A DNA stretch of 64,000 bases from Spirodela intermedia (GCA_902729315.2 LR746273.1:1183001-1247000); one strand, 5' to 3'; counted from the stretch's first letter, positions 13,207 through 24,825 are shown. The notes: generated by a model from the sequence alone, not told the origin. Numbers and translations: made by a program.

Positions 13207-16108
13207 ATGAACGGCGCTCTTCTGGTCGCCTTCGCCGCTTCCATCGGGAACTTCCTTCAGGGATGGGACAATGCCACCATCGCCGGTAATGACTGCGATC
13301 TATGCTCCTTTCTCGACCATCTCCAGTGGCGTTTTCTCCCGCTCTGAATTCAAACCCCTCGGCGACTGTTCCCTCCTCTTCCAGTGGCCGTTCTTTACAT
13401 CAAAAGAGAGTTCAGTCTGCAGAGCCAGCCGACGATGGAGGGGCTGATTGTCGCCATGTCCCTCGTCGGCGCCACCATCATCACCACATTCTCCGGCGCG
13501 GCATCAGACTGGCTCGGCCGGAGGCCGATGCTGATAATCTCCTCGATTCTCTACTTCGCCGGTAGCCTGGTGATGCTCTGGTCGCCGAGCGTCTATATCT
13601 TGCTCCTGGCGAGGCTTGTGGACGGGCTGGGGATCGGCCTCGCTGTAACCCTAGTTCCGATTTACATCTCCGAGACCTCGCCATCAGAGATCAGAGGATT
13701 CCTGAACACCTTCCCGCAGTTCAGCGGCTCCACCGGCATGTTTCTCTCTTACTGTATGGTGTTCGCGATGTCGCTGAGGGAGAATCCCAACTGGAGGCTG
13801 ATGCTCGGCGTCCTGTCCATCCCCTCACTGCTCTACTTCCTGCTGGTGATCTTCTTCCTCCCGGAGTCCCCGAGGTGGCTGGTGAGCAAAGGCCGGATGC
13901 TCGAGGCCAAGCAGGTGCTGCAGAGATTACGAGCCAGGGAAGACGTCTCCGGTATCTCCAACTCCCATCCTCCTCCGCATCCAGCATTCAGATTCAGGTT
14001 CTCCATTTCTGCGTAATTGCAGGTCTGCCATATCAGCTTTTTCTTTTCTGCTGCATCTGCAGGGGAGATGGCGCTGTTGGTGGAGGGGTTGGGCGTGGGA
14101 GGGGAGACCTCCATTGAAGAGTACATCATAGGGCCGGGGGCGGAGCTCGCCGGCGAGGAGGCGGCGGCGGGAGGGAAGGAGCAGATGACGCTGTACGGCC
14201 CCGAGGAGGGACTCTCCTGGGTGGCCCGCCCCATCGCCGGGCAGAGCGTCCTGGGCATGGTGTCCCGCCATGGCAGCATAGCAAGCCAGGGTGCGTCGTC
14301 CTTCGTGGATCCTCTGGTCACGCTCTTTGGGAGCGTCCACGAGAGGCTGCCAGAGATGGGGAGCATGAGGAGTACCCTCTTCCCCAACTTCGGCAGCATG
14401 TTCAGCGTGGCGGAGCAACACCCGAAGGCGGCAGCGGACCAGTGGGACGAGGAGAGCTTGCAGAGGGAAGGGGAGGACTACCCCTCCGACGGCGACGGCG
14501 CTGGCGACGGCGACTTTGAGGACCCCCTGAGGAGCCCGCTGCTCTCCAGGCAGACCACCACCATGGAAGGCAAGGACCTGGGCCTAGCGCCAGCGAGCGT
14601 CTCCGGCGTGCTCGGCATGAGAAGGCGCAGCAGCCTCCTGCACGGCGGCGGCGGCGGCGATGGGGAAGAGGCGGTGGGCAGCGCCGGCATCGGCGGCGGC
14701 TGGCAGCTCGCGTGGCAGTGGGCGGAGAGGGAAGGCGTCGACGGCAAAAAGGAAGGAGGGTTCAAAAGGATCTACCTCCACCAGGAGGACTATCAGACCT
14801 CTCGCAGGGGCTCCGTCGTTTCCATTCCGGGCGTTGACCTTCCCGCCGACGGAGAGTTCATCCAGGCCGCCGCTCTGGTCAGCCAGCCCGCTCTCTACTC
14901 CCAGAAGCTCCTCGACGAGCATCCCGTCGGCCCGGCCATGGTCCACCCTTCGGAGACGGCCGCGAAGGGCCCCATGTGGAAGGATCTCTTCGAAGCAGGG
15001 GTCAGACACGCGCTGTTCGTCGGGATCGGCATTCAGATTCTTCAGCAGGTGAAAACTTCTTTTCATCTCCAACTAACTCGGGATTTTTAGTCGTCTGCTG
15101 CTCCGTTCACCTTGAGTTTATATGCAGCAGTCTGTTTAATATTCGTTGACTTTCCGTGAATCCCATCCATTTTCGTCGCAGTTGGCGAAGAAAGGTGTCT
15201 GCTTTTTGTTAAGTAATCTTCTCTTTTTGCCGGGTGTATCTGAAACAAAAAGGCTTTTTGTTTACTTCTGGGCGTAGCAGACACTTTTTCCCTTTTGGGT
15301 CCTTTTAGCGCCCGCATTTGCGGCTGAAGCGCTGACTTTTGATGAGCTCTTTCTTCTCCCTGGCCGGCGCAGTTCGCCGGCATAAACGGGGTCCTGTACT
15401 ACACCCCGCAGATCCTGGAGCAGGCGGGCGTTGAAGTCCTCTTCTCCAACCTGGGCATCGGCTCCGACGCCGCCTCCATCCTCATCAGCGCCCTCACCAC
15501 GCTCCTCATGCTCCCCTGCATCGGTGTCGCCATGAGGCTCATGGACATCGCCGGCCGACGGCAAGCCCTCTTCCTCCTTCCTCCTCCTTCCTCCTCCTTC
15601 CTACTCCTCTCTCCTCCTTCCTCCGCAAAACCCTAATCATCTGTGGGGCTTGTGGCTGGGTGTTGGGTGCCGCAGGCGGCTGCTACTGTCGACGATCCCG
15701 GTGCTGATCGCGTCGCTGGTGGTGCTGGTGTTGGCGAACGTGCTGAGCATGGGGACGGTCCCCCACGCCGTGTTGTCCACAGTGAGCGTCGTGGTCTACT
15801 TCTGCTGCTTCGTGATGGGGTTCGGACCGATCCCCAACATCCTCTGCGCCGAGATCTTCCCGACGAGGGTGCGAGGAGTCTGCATCGCCATCTGCTCGCT
15901 CACCTTCTGGGTCGGCGACATCATCGTCACCTACTCGCTGCCGGTGATGCTCAACTCCGTCGGCCTCGCCGGCGTCTTCGGCATCTATGCCATCGTCTGC
16001 GCCGCCGCCTTCGTCTTCGTCTTCCTCAAAGTCCCCGAGACCAAGGGCATGCCGCTCGAGGTCATCATCGAGTTCTTCTCCGTCGGCGCCAGGGCTGCGA
16101 GGAGCTGA
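13207..16108 (+). CDS. TST: Tonoplast sugar (monosaccharide) transporter, TMT/TST family (5 exons, 750 aa)
   Basis: A major-facilitator sugar/H+ antiporter that loads hexose or sucrose into the vacuole. Exons are 13207-13285, 13385-13951, 14063-15048, 15373-15560 and 15676-16108 (751 codons). Six N-terminal transmembrane helices carry the MFS motifs DWLGRRP, PIYISETSPSEIRG and PESPRWL. A hydrophilic, Gly/Glu/Ser-rich central loop of roughly 300 residues (about 217-525) is the hallmark of the tonoplast subgroup. Six more helices follow, with DIAGRRR and the terminal VPETKG motif. Intron 4 (15561-15675) starts with GC rather than GT; no GT donor restores the conserved GRRR junction. The exon 1/2 junction gives Val where I expect Gly in NATIAGAVLYI (residue 27). 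GC-rich throughout. The VMA22-type gene downstream serves the pump that powers such antiport. Confidence 0.95.
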
Positions 16109-16286
16109 TCCTCTCCGGCTCTCCGGTGGCGGAGGAGCTTCACTGAGAAACCCTAGGAGGATGACAACCATGCAAGCTCCTCTAGTTCAGTACCGTAAGC
16201 AAGGAACTTACAATCTTCAAATGCTTCTTCCAGTTTTGCTACATTTAATTTCTGTTCTTTCCTCGCTGGGTGCCATCTCTCTCTCC

Positions 16287-16348
<62 letters not shown>

Positions 16349-17338
16349 TCCGCTCTCTCCCTCTATCTCTCTCTCTACAACTCTCACTCCCTCTCTCTCG
16401 CTATCTCTGTTACTCTCTCTCTTTCTTTATCTCTCTCACTTCTCGCTCTTTCTATCTCTCTCTACCACTCTCTCTCCCTCTCTCATTGTTCTCTCTTACT
16501 CTCTCTCTCTAGCTTTCTTACTCTCTCATTTTTTATCCCTTTCTAGCTTTCTTACTCTCTCTCCCATTCTTTCTCTCTCGCTCTCTTCGGTTTGTCTATG
16601 TTTGGAGGGCCGGGCCCGGGCTTCGTGCGGATCTAGCCCGGGGTCTATTTTTCCTAACCCGCTGAGTTATATTATATTATATTATATTATTTATATCTGA
16701 TGATGCGGCCTTTCTATCTAAATTTTAGCCTGACTTAAAACCCTGGACTTCAAGTTTCTTAGGTCGTGGGAAGAAGCCCAACCGGCGCATTATTAATTGT
16801 TTCGGGCCAACAAACCCCGGACCAAGCCCGGAATTGGTGGGAGGAAAGAGATGGAATTGGGGCTGGACGTGTTTTTCAGCCTCTTGTTATGGGTCCCAAC
16901 ACGGGCTTGCGATTGTATGGATAATGGGCCGAAACGGCCCAACCCATTTTTTGGGCTGAGGTGATTGTGGCCCAGGCCTGATGAAACAAACATCAGACCG
17001 GAGCTGAGAATCCGCACAATACTTTATTATTCTATTTATTTTATAAAAAAGACCAAACGAACGGGATTTATTAATTAAATCCATACTATAATAATCATGC
17101 TCGAGAATTACCATTTATTTACAAAAATAAACCATTGAAGCTGTGGGTATATTATATATATATTAAAAATAAATAAATGAAATTTAAGCGAGCATAATAT
17201 CCATAAATAGGAGGAAAAAACTGTTTTTTTTCCTGTAAAATGGTCAAGAGACACTCGAGAGTATGTACATGTCCTCTGGCGATTTCCCCCAAAATCCCCG
17301 CATCGATGAAGACGAGCAAGATCCAAAGGTTTACGCAC
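16109..17338. other. Intergenic region with long CT tract
   Basis: Convergent 3' flanks of the sugar transporter (+) and the ATL gene (-). A CT-dominated pyrimidine tract fills about 16275-16589, followed by a pentanucleotide ATATT run near 16668-16690. The remainder (16700-17240) shows no coding potential or named element. Confidence 0.7.
16275..16589. repeat. Polypyrimidine (CT)n microsatellite, about 315 bp
   Basis: It begins with a pure (CT) run at about 16296-16344 and continues as imperfect CT/CTCTTT/CTCTAC units. Almost no purines occur on the plus strand. Serine/leucine-rich ORFs reading through it are artefacts of the repeat. Confidence 0.95.
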
Positions 17339-17845
17339 TCAGCAGTTCCTGGACAGAGAAGAGGGCGAGCCGGGGGTTGGTCCGGAGGCGCACTTGCTGG
17401 ATCCGCCGGCGGCGGCGCTCGAGCCGTCCCCCAGGTGGCGGCGGCAGGAAGGGCAGGAGGAGTGAGCCGCCAGCCACAGGTCGACGCAGGCGACGTGGAA
17501 GCTATGGCCGCACTGCGGGAGGACCCGGATCTCGTCTTCCTCGAGGAACTCGGCCAAGCAGATGGGGCAGTCAAGGGAGGCGGCACCGCAACCGGGGCGG
17601 AAGGGCAGCCTGGGGAGGGACCGCAGGACCTCCTTCTTCAGGCCCTCCTTCCTCGGCGGCGACGACGACGACGGGGCCGCCACGCCGGGGAAGCGGCGCA
17701 GCCAGGCACAGCGCGCGACGAGGGCCAGACCCACCACGCAGATCAGCGCGCTGAGCAGCGCGGCGAGAATAACGACGACGTTGGAGTCCACCGGCGGCGC
17801 CATCGCCTGCGCCGGAGCCTGTAGCAACTTCCTCGTGTCCTGCAT
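17339..17845 (-). CDS. RING-H2 finger E3 ubiquitin ligase, ATL family (168 aa, intronless)
   Basis: A membrane-anchored ubiquitin ligase. One uninterrupted frame, as is usual for ATLs. Residues about 21-49 form a hydrophobic transmembrane helix (VVVILAALLSALICVVGLAL). The GLD-type motif GLKKEVLRSLP lies at 69-78. The RING-H2 finger spans 93-134 with Cys93, Cys96, Cys112, His114, His117, Cys120, Cys131 and Cys134, plus the E2-contact Trp124. The tail is Ser/Gly-rich without further domains. The start is the first Met, MQDTRKLLQA. A TATA-like element lies about 90 bp upstream and a GA tract in the leader. Many ATLs respond to elicitors or sugar/nitrogen status; the specific substrate cannot be inferred. 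Confidence 0.95.
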   Translation of the reverse strand: MQDTRKLLQAPAQAMAPPVDSNVVVILAALLSALICVVGLALVARCAWLRRFPGVAAPSSSSPPRKEGLKKEVLRSLPRLPFRPGCGAASLDCPICLAEFLEEDEIRVLPQCGHSFHVACVDLWLAAHSSCPSCRRHLGDGSSAAAGGSSKCASGPTPGSPSSLSRNC

Positions 17846-17878
17846 TGAAGCAGACGATGAATAGATAGAGATGGATCT

Positions 17879-17908
<30 letters not shown>
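17879..17908. repeat. (GA)n microsatellite in the ATL leader
   Basis: About 15 GA units lie 35-60 bp upstream of the ATL start codon (CT on the transcribed sense). The position suggests a 5' UTR pyrimidine tract. Confidence 0.9.
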
Positions 17909-17910
<2 letters not shown>

Positions 17911-17934
17911 GTCCTCTTGAGAGTGCGGTGGGTT

Positions 17935-17942
17935 AATATAGG
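17935..17942 (-). promoter_or_regulatory. Probable TATA box of the ATL gene
   Basis: TATATTAA on the minus strand lies about 90 bp before the ATL start codon and just upstream of the GA/CT leader tract. The spacing suits transcription starting near 17905. Confidence 0.45.
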
Positions 17943-18299
17943 GGACGGAAAAGGGAAGATATTTTTCCACCGGCTTTTCCTCGGGGAGGGCGCCGGGACT
18001 GTATTGCTGCGGGGGGGGGGAGACGACGTGTTGCCAGCGGGGCTTATGTGGGGGAGGGGGGGAGGGGGCTAAGAAATATCACGGCGCGGTACCGGCTGTA
18101 GCAAATCCGTCGGTCGGAAGAAGGGGACAAGCTCACGTGGAGAAGGGTCCCGCTGACGGCGACGGGCCGGAGCGCACGCCGGCGTTATCGCTTTCGTTCC
18201 GTCCCGAGACTCTTCCTTGTCCAAAGATTTGGTGCTCCCTTCCCACCAGTCGAGTCGAGCTTTCCACCGTACATTTCCATCGTACAGTTTGGCCAGGCC

Positions 18300-19165
18300 A
18301 AATAAGACCCTGATAATTATTTATTTCAGCCTTCACGTTAATAAAAATAACTAAGTTTTTTAATAAAATGTCTATATTGCAATAAAATGTGGTGACGAAA
18401 ATAGAAAATGACCCACATTAAGGTAAACAGCCATAAGCGTTAATTGTTTTATTTTTTCCTTTTTTGGAAAGAACATGATGCCATAAGTATGTTGGGCATG
18501 AAACCCATGGAGATGCATGTTGGCATGACGCAGCATGCATAGACATGCGTGTCGACATGATGTGGCACAATGAAGCACAGATAGAGGTGCACACTGGCAT
18601 ATTATGGCATGGCATGCGCATCATGAGAGCTGAGGCACACAGCAACATGACACAACCCATGCACACGTGGAGCACACATCATAACTAGGGAATACTTGGG
18701 CGTTGCAGGTATGAATGTGCACATAATGTGGCATGTGCAACATGGGCATGAAGTGGGAGTTGACTTGGGGTGACGGTTGCACCAACCACATATTTGACCA
18801 ACACCACCTCATGAGTAACCAAGGTGGGCATCAAGATGGTTACTAGGGTTAGACAATGTACGTAACATGGTCTTAGAAAGAGAATTTTCCGAGCAATGGT
18901 TGAGGCTGGCATGAAGGGGTGGAAGCGTATAGGCTTACGGGAGTCCTCATGGCAACTGGGCGGACTTCTTGCGAGTATGAGATCAGAGTTTTTGGGTGCT
19001 ATGAGAAGATGGGGGAGAAGACCAGATTGATTCAGCAGAAAAAGAGAGAAATTCGGCCGTTAACACATAAAATGAGTAAAGAGAAGATAATTCTAGATGG
19101 AATAATCACGAGAAGAAAAACACTTGCTTGTATCGTGATGAGGTAGATTATTCCGAAAGGTGGCC
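18300..19165. other. Intergenic region with GCATG/ACATG-rich degenerate repeats
   Basis: No gene is supported. Between about 18480 and 18760 the pentamers GCATG, ACATG and CACAC recur on both strands, e.g. GGCATGACGCAGCATGCATA and variants of GACATGATGTGGCAC. This looks like a decayed short-period tandem repeat. The rest is unremarkable. Confidence 0.5.
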
Positions 19166-19167
19166 TC

Positions 19168-19173
19168 GTTTTA

Positions 19174-19211
<38 letters not shown>

Positions 19212-19307
19212 TTCTTGTCTTAATTTAATTGATCAACATATGGGTTGGTCCGGGGGATTAATCAGGCGCCGCCCAATTCTCTGTACGTCCCCAATAAACA
19301 GAAGAGA

Positions 19308-19365
<58 letters not shown>

Positions 19366-19480
19366 TTCTTGTCTTAATTTAAATGGTCAGACTATGGGTT
19401 GGTCCAGGGTCTAGTCAACCCAGCCTAGTTCTCTGTACCCATCTAATAAAACAGAAGAGAGAGGAGGGAGAGGAGAAAGA

Positions 19481-19530
<50 letters not shown>

Positions 19531-20229
19531 GGAGGAGGGAGGAGGGAGAGACAGAGACAGAGAGAAAGAGATAGGGAAGGGGGGAGAGAGAGAGGGAGAG
19601 AGGGAGAATGGAGGAAAGGAGGGAGAGAGACAGAGACAGAGAAAGAGATAGGGAAGGGGAGAGAGAGGGAGAGAGAATGGAGGAAAGGAGGAAGAGACAG
19701 AGACAGAGAGAAAGAGATAGGGAAGGGGGGAGAGAGAGAGAGAGAGGGATGGAGGGAGGGAGAGAGAGAGGGATGGGAAAGGGGGAGAGAGAGAGGGAGG
19801 GACGGAGAGATAGAGATAGGGAAATGGGGAGAAAGAGAGAGAGAGGGACGGAGAGAGAGATAGGGAAAGGGGGGAAAGAGAGAGAGATAGGAAAAGGGGG
19901 GAGAGAGAGAGATAGGAAGGAGGGGAGAGAGAGAGAGATAGGAAAAGGGGGGAGAGAGAGAGATAGGAAGGAGGGGAGAGAGAGAGGGAGAGAGAGATAG
20001 GAAAGGGGGAGGGAGAGAGAGAGAGAGAAAGAGAGGGAAGGGGGGAAGCGAGAGAGAGATAGGGAAAGGGAGGGGAGAGAGATAGGGAAAGGGGGGGAGA
20101 CAGAGAGAGAGGAAAGTGGGAGATAGGGAGAGAGAGAGAGAGGGAAGGTGGGGAGAGAGAGAGAGATAGGGAAAGAGGGGGAGACAGAGATAGGAAAGGG
20201 GAAGATAGGGGGAGAGAGAGAGAGAGGAT
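19168..20229. repeat. GA-rich purine minisatellite with tandem spacer duplication
   Basis: Three (GA)n runs (about 19177-19208, 19310-19363, and from 19451 onward) are separated by two related ~100-bp spacers: 19211-19310 and 19365-19462 share TTCTTGTCTTAATTTAA, TGGGTTGGTCC and TTCTCTGTAC. From 19451 to 20229 almost every base on the plus strand is purine. Higher-order units such as GAGACAGAGACAGAGA followed by AAGAGATAGGGAAGG recur. No gene lies inside; long Ser/Leu/Pro frames on the minus strand are repeat artefacts. Confidence 0.95.
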
Positions 20230-20463
20230 GCCACACTAAGGCACCTCAACGAGAACGGGCAATACACAAAATGGCCTGCAAACGGGCTTTGGGCTGACGA
20301 AACACAGCCCAGCCCACACTGTCTAAATGTGAAAAATCACTTTCATCGTTCGTTGATAAGAATCACCCAGTCTCCGAATCTAAGAACTAATCGCCATCAT
20401 ACGACAAGTGAAAATGGAGTTGAAGACTGACTCCTGGTCAACGACCATGTTCCTGCCAGCATA

Positions 20464-20995
20464 TCAGCTTCTCAAGTCAACTGTCTGCAGCCGGCCCAGA
20501 GCAGACAAGATCGTAGACCTTGTATTTGCTATTTCTATGATTGCCTCGAGCGCTGAGAGAAAAAAATATGGATCCATCAGAGAGAGAAGATCATACTATT
20601 TTGATGCATTAGTTGGATAACTCGTGGCGTTGACTTACAGGTCTCAAATGAACCTTGGGCAACACGAAGCTTTGGAGGAACCAAAGCTCCGAACATGGAG
20701 AGAGCCTTGGATCTCTTCTTCCGCACCTGCAGAACCCAAGGACGGGAGAAAAGAGAGCAATGAGCTGATATATCAGCGAAGAATGAAACAAGATTTGAAG
20801 GAAAAAAATGACCCAGGATATGGAATAAATTCTGTAAAGCTTCAACTCGAACAATTCAAAGATCTATGGTGAATATCTTCCCTACGCCTTAATTCAATTA
20901 CTATTGATCGATGAACGACCCGATTCAGAAATGAACTGGAAGATGACCGCGCTTTTCTCTAATATTATTAAGTACAGACATCAATTACTAAATTT

Positions 20996-21032
<37 letters not shown>

Positions 21033-22353
21033 TTTACCTGATTGTCAGCAGCGACAGCAGGGTAAATAGTAGCTGAAATCCCCCCCTCATCTGAATCATC
21101 TGTCCTCGGTATTAGTCGATCTAGTCAACTCACAAAAACACTTAAAAACTGAGAAATTCACTTCAGTAATAGTAATCCGCAAATAGTTCTACCTGAACAT
21201 GAACTAGCCTGGCTCGGCGTCTTCCCATCCACCTCCACGGAGGGACTCTTCTCATCTCCACGTGATCCCCATTTCAGAAGAGAAAAATGTGGTTGCGTTG
21301 CTTGATCCGCATCACTGGCTGTTCAGAAACAGCTTTCAATCGTTTAGTCATATCTTTCATTCGATCAAGAAGTGCCGCAAAATAATGTAGAAAAATCTCC
21401 CAGCATGTGGTACTGGCGAGTATTAATCACTGTGAGGGACATTCACCGGTAGACACAGTCAAATCTACAGTGGTAGCGGAGGAGTGTGGTTTCATGTCAA
21501 AGAGTACACTGGAGATGCGCGAGTTGCCCATAGAATGGCGAGCGCTGGAGAGTTCCAACCATCCCTGTAGAAAGAAATCCGCGAGGTAGAAATCATGTCC
21601 AGAGGGTATGCATAATGCAAGAAAACTCGGTGGAAGAATTCTATAGCTATTGTGCAGGAAATTTAAACATATAATTAAATGAGCAAACAATCATCGACTG
21701 AACAATCATTTTAGGAGCAAAATGATCGCTTGACGATGAGTTACCTCTCTCAATCTGGGAGGCAATTGGTGCATCCCATGTACCAATGGGACCAAGATAA
21801 TAGTTAATCTGAGATGGGTTCCTGTCAATAAAGCCTAGAGAATCATTAAACCTAGGGAAGAAATGCCGTCAAATCTTCTGGTTAGAACATGTGAAATCTG
21901 CCTTGTTTCTTTGCTTTCAATCTTTTCGCCATTAAGGTACTACTTACTGCTCCTCTGTTTACGAGAACGATACTCCCCGATCCCCATCTCGGAGACGAAT
22001 TTGCGAGATTGAAACAAAATTTACGAGGCGACTTCGAACAAGTATAATGATTCCGAACCAGTTTCTAAACGATCACGCGTAGATCGCCTCACGAGCTTCC
22101 ACTCGATGAAGCGGCCCTTCTCTGGCCGTCTTTTTTGATCTTGAGATTATCTGAATGTACGCATAGCGACTGAGAACAAGAGAAAGAGCGCTTGCACGCC
22201 ATGTTGGCATCGCACCTGACGAAGCGACGACGACAGGGAACCCATCAACGAGATGTAGCCGTCGAGGGAGTCGAGAAGCTGCAGGATGGCCCCGTCTTCC
22301 TCGCCTACCGCCTCGCCTCTCCCCTCGGTCCCAGCGGCAGCCGTGGTTCCCAT
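20464..22353 (-). CDS. VMA22: VMA22/CCDC115-type V-ATPase assembly factor (6 exons, 213 aa)
   Basis: Likely an ER factor for assembly of the V-ATPase V0 sector. Exons on the minus strand: 22353-22216, 21564-21447, 21318-21193, 21120-21038, 20726-20639 and 20552-20464; total 642 nt, phases close. Every exon is under 140 bp. The N-terminal helix ILQLLDSLDGYISLMGSLSS continues into GWLELSSARHSMGNSRISS, which is characteristic of CCDC115/Vma22 proteins. A variable acidic linker (HFSLLKWGSRGDEKSP) follows. The conserved C-terminal helix pair is KALSMFGALVPPKLRVAQGS then LEAIIEIANTRSTILSALGR. No transmembrane segment is seen. Intron 4 carries a (GA)15 microsatellite close to the exon 4 donor. Identification rests on family recall; exon phase closure makes the model strong. 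Confidence 0.85.
20999..21029. repeat. (GA)15 microsatellite in VMA22 intron 4
   Basis: A pure GA run (CT in transcript sense) begins about 9 nt after the exon 4 donor of the minus-strand gene. Length change here could affect donor recognition. Confidence 0.9.
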
Positions 22354-22739
22354 CGCAGAAATCAAACCTTCACCCCTATATGCGCTGTGGAAGAGCTTCG
22401 CGCCGAAGAGGCAGGAGAAGCGCAGAGAGCATCAACAAGAGGCTGACGCTGCCCTCATGGAAGGGATCGACGCCGCTGGGGTGCCCTGATTCCTATAAGC
22501 ATCGAGCTAATAACATCTTCCAAATTTTTATATTTCCAAAAAATCCAGATTTTTAAATGGTATCATTTAACCATTAGTCTAATCATTCTTATTCTCAAGA
22601 TTTTATGTTCACTATTTGTTTGGACCGAAAGTTATTATCTCATTTGAATAACATACAAATTATGGCAGTTTATTTACAACAAAAAATTAACAAATGCTCA
22701 TGTTTAATAATTTTCATAAATTGTGATTGCATATTTTTT

Positions 22740-22780
22740 CTCTGGGTTTAGATTTTTGCGGGCAAATTCTAAACCCAGAG
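22740..22780. repeat. Short perfect hairpin
   Basis: CTCTGGGTTTAG (22740-22751) pairs perfectly with CTAAACCCAGAG (22769-22780) across a 17-nt loop. It lies at the edge of the AT-rich transposon region, outside any gene. It may be a terminal inverted repeat remnant of a small element. Confidence 0.8.
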
Positions 22781-23369
22781 AAACTAAGCATTGGGCACAA
22801 TCAGTAGGACCTAGGTGACATTATAAAATAATCCCTAGAATGAGAAAATATTATAAGATAAACATTAAAAATAATATGGAAACTTAAAAACAAAAATATT
22901 TAGAGTTTAATCAAAAACCCTAGAACAAGAAAACGTGAATTAAATCATAGTTTTTTAATATGATTATTTATCTCCTTGACACTACCACAAATTTACCATC
23001 CCAATTTCTTGTTCACAATACTCTAATATTTCTTCCCTTCTATCAAATTTATTTTTAACATTGCTCTTTTCTCTAGGCGTTTGGGTGGTGTCTTTATCTT
23101 TTTTTCCCTAAGGAGTGTTATGCCCACCAAGGGTACATCATTACTCTCATACGTGAATGACATATTGTCCTCTAATAAATCATAGTTTATTGTCATTACA
23201 TATGGTCTCATTTCAAATCTCATTGAATCAACACTTTTGATTTAATTGGTCAATGGTTGCACTTTTTAAATATTACTTATGATTTGACAATCAAATTAAG
23301 CTCTTTTTTTGATATTAAGGGAAGTGGTTGGCTACGATCACTTGGTCTTAATGTCTTTCTCACTTATAA

Positions 23370-23465
23370 AATAAGAAAGACTATGCAAATTGATATGGTG
23401 GTCGGAAGTTCTAATAGATAAATAATATGTCCAATCTTCTCAAGGATCCTATGAGGGCCAAAATA
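23370..23465 (-). pseudogene. Ty3/gypsy integrase C-terminal remnant
   Basis: The minus-strand frame reads FGPHRILEKIGHIIYLLELP, matching the post-integrase 'GPY.IL.RIG..AYRLELP' signature of plant gypsy elements, then runs into a stop. It lies about 1.45 kb downstream of the RT remnant, much closer than in an intact element, so internal deletion is likely. Confidence 0.75.
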
Positions 23466-24825
23466 ACTTTTTCATTTTTTTTTCTAGTGAGTGCATAGTA
23501 AAGTTTTAATTTCAAACTAAATTAACTCTCATTGTTCATATTGTATCATCATTCTTTTCAGATTGACTTGTCCTTATTTTGGATTGTGATCAAGCTAAAT
23601 TATATTTTAATGAATTTAAAATGATGTCTCATTTATGTCATTAGTTTTTCACAAAGATGACCTTTACTTATGCCATATGAAATCAACATAATCAGAAGAT
23701 CATTGTCACACACCACTTTAAATGAGATACTATTACTATAAATGTAGGTGATGTTGTACAAATATTTCATCTATGTTAATAATGTACTTAACTTTTTTAA
23801 TACGTAAAAAAAACTAGTAGTTTTAGATTTTTAAATAATAATTGCTTATTTCAATTTTTCTCTATTTAAGATGACATGTCATACTGTGCTTAAATTTATT
23901 CTTGTTGAAAAGAAGAAGAGAAAACTCTATAATTGATATATTGAAGAAGAAGAGTACATGAAGTTATATAGAAGAATGAAAGAAAGAGAAAGATAAGGAG
24001 AAGTAAAGATTGTGGAGGAATAATAGGGACGTGGAGATAATAAGTCTAAAATAGGCCTAGTGGGCCTAGTGAACCTATTCTAATAGTTTTTGTAACTTAA
24101 AAAAGTTTAGGCTAAAAGATATTTAAGAACATCTTGTCATGAATTATCACCATTGATTTTGAAAATTTCATGTCACCTAATAATCTTTTGAATAGTTGTT
24201 AATATAATTTCTTTAGTTGTGTGAGAGTCTTAGAGGGATATAAAGTGTATATATATTTATTCTAATTGACAACCACTATATAAAATTATTGCAGTTTAAC
24301 TAGACTATTCTTTTAATGAAACTTATGAAAAGGTTTTCTAAAATTTGGTTATAAATAGTTAGAGGCTAGAGAGTTATATTGGATATATGGTTCTAACTTT
24401 ACTATGTTGACATATTGCATACTCTATCACATATTTCTTAATCCTTTATTTCATTATGTTGTAGTGGATGTTTTGGGTTAAACATTTTTAAGTAACTTAT
24501 AACAGTATTCTTTCAATAATGTTTAAATCATACTTGAATTCTTAAAAAGTACCATTATTCTATGGTAAAATAGTAAATCTTGTTATATTTAAGTCACTCT
24601 TTTACCTCTTGTCCTTATGATGTGGAAACATAATAGTTGAGATAATATCTTTACCCAAACATGTACCTCTTAGCATATGTATACAATTTATGTTCTAATT
24701 ACACTATTATTATTTCACTTGAATATTGATCATGTGTCACTTTGTCCTTATTAAAAATCAAAATTTCTTAAAAAAACTAATATAAATTTACAAAGATAAG
24801 ATAGTAATATTTAGTTCATTAGTGA

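Noticed and set aside
13833-14421. Overlapping minus-strand frames opposite the TST central loop
   Set aside because: They are shadows of the GC-rich exon 3 with no domain and no splice support.
19415-20267. Two minus-strand frames of about 273 residues made of Ser/Leu/Pro
   Set aside because: They read through the GA purine tract, have no sequence complexity, and exist in more than one frame at once; repeat artefacts.
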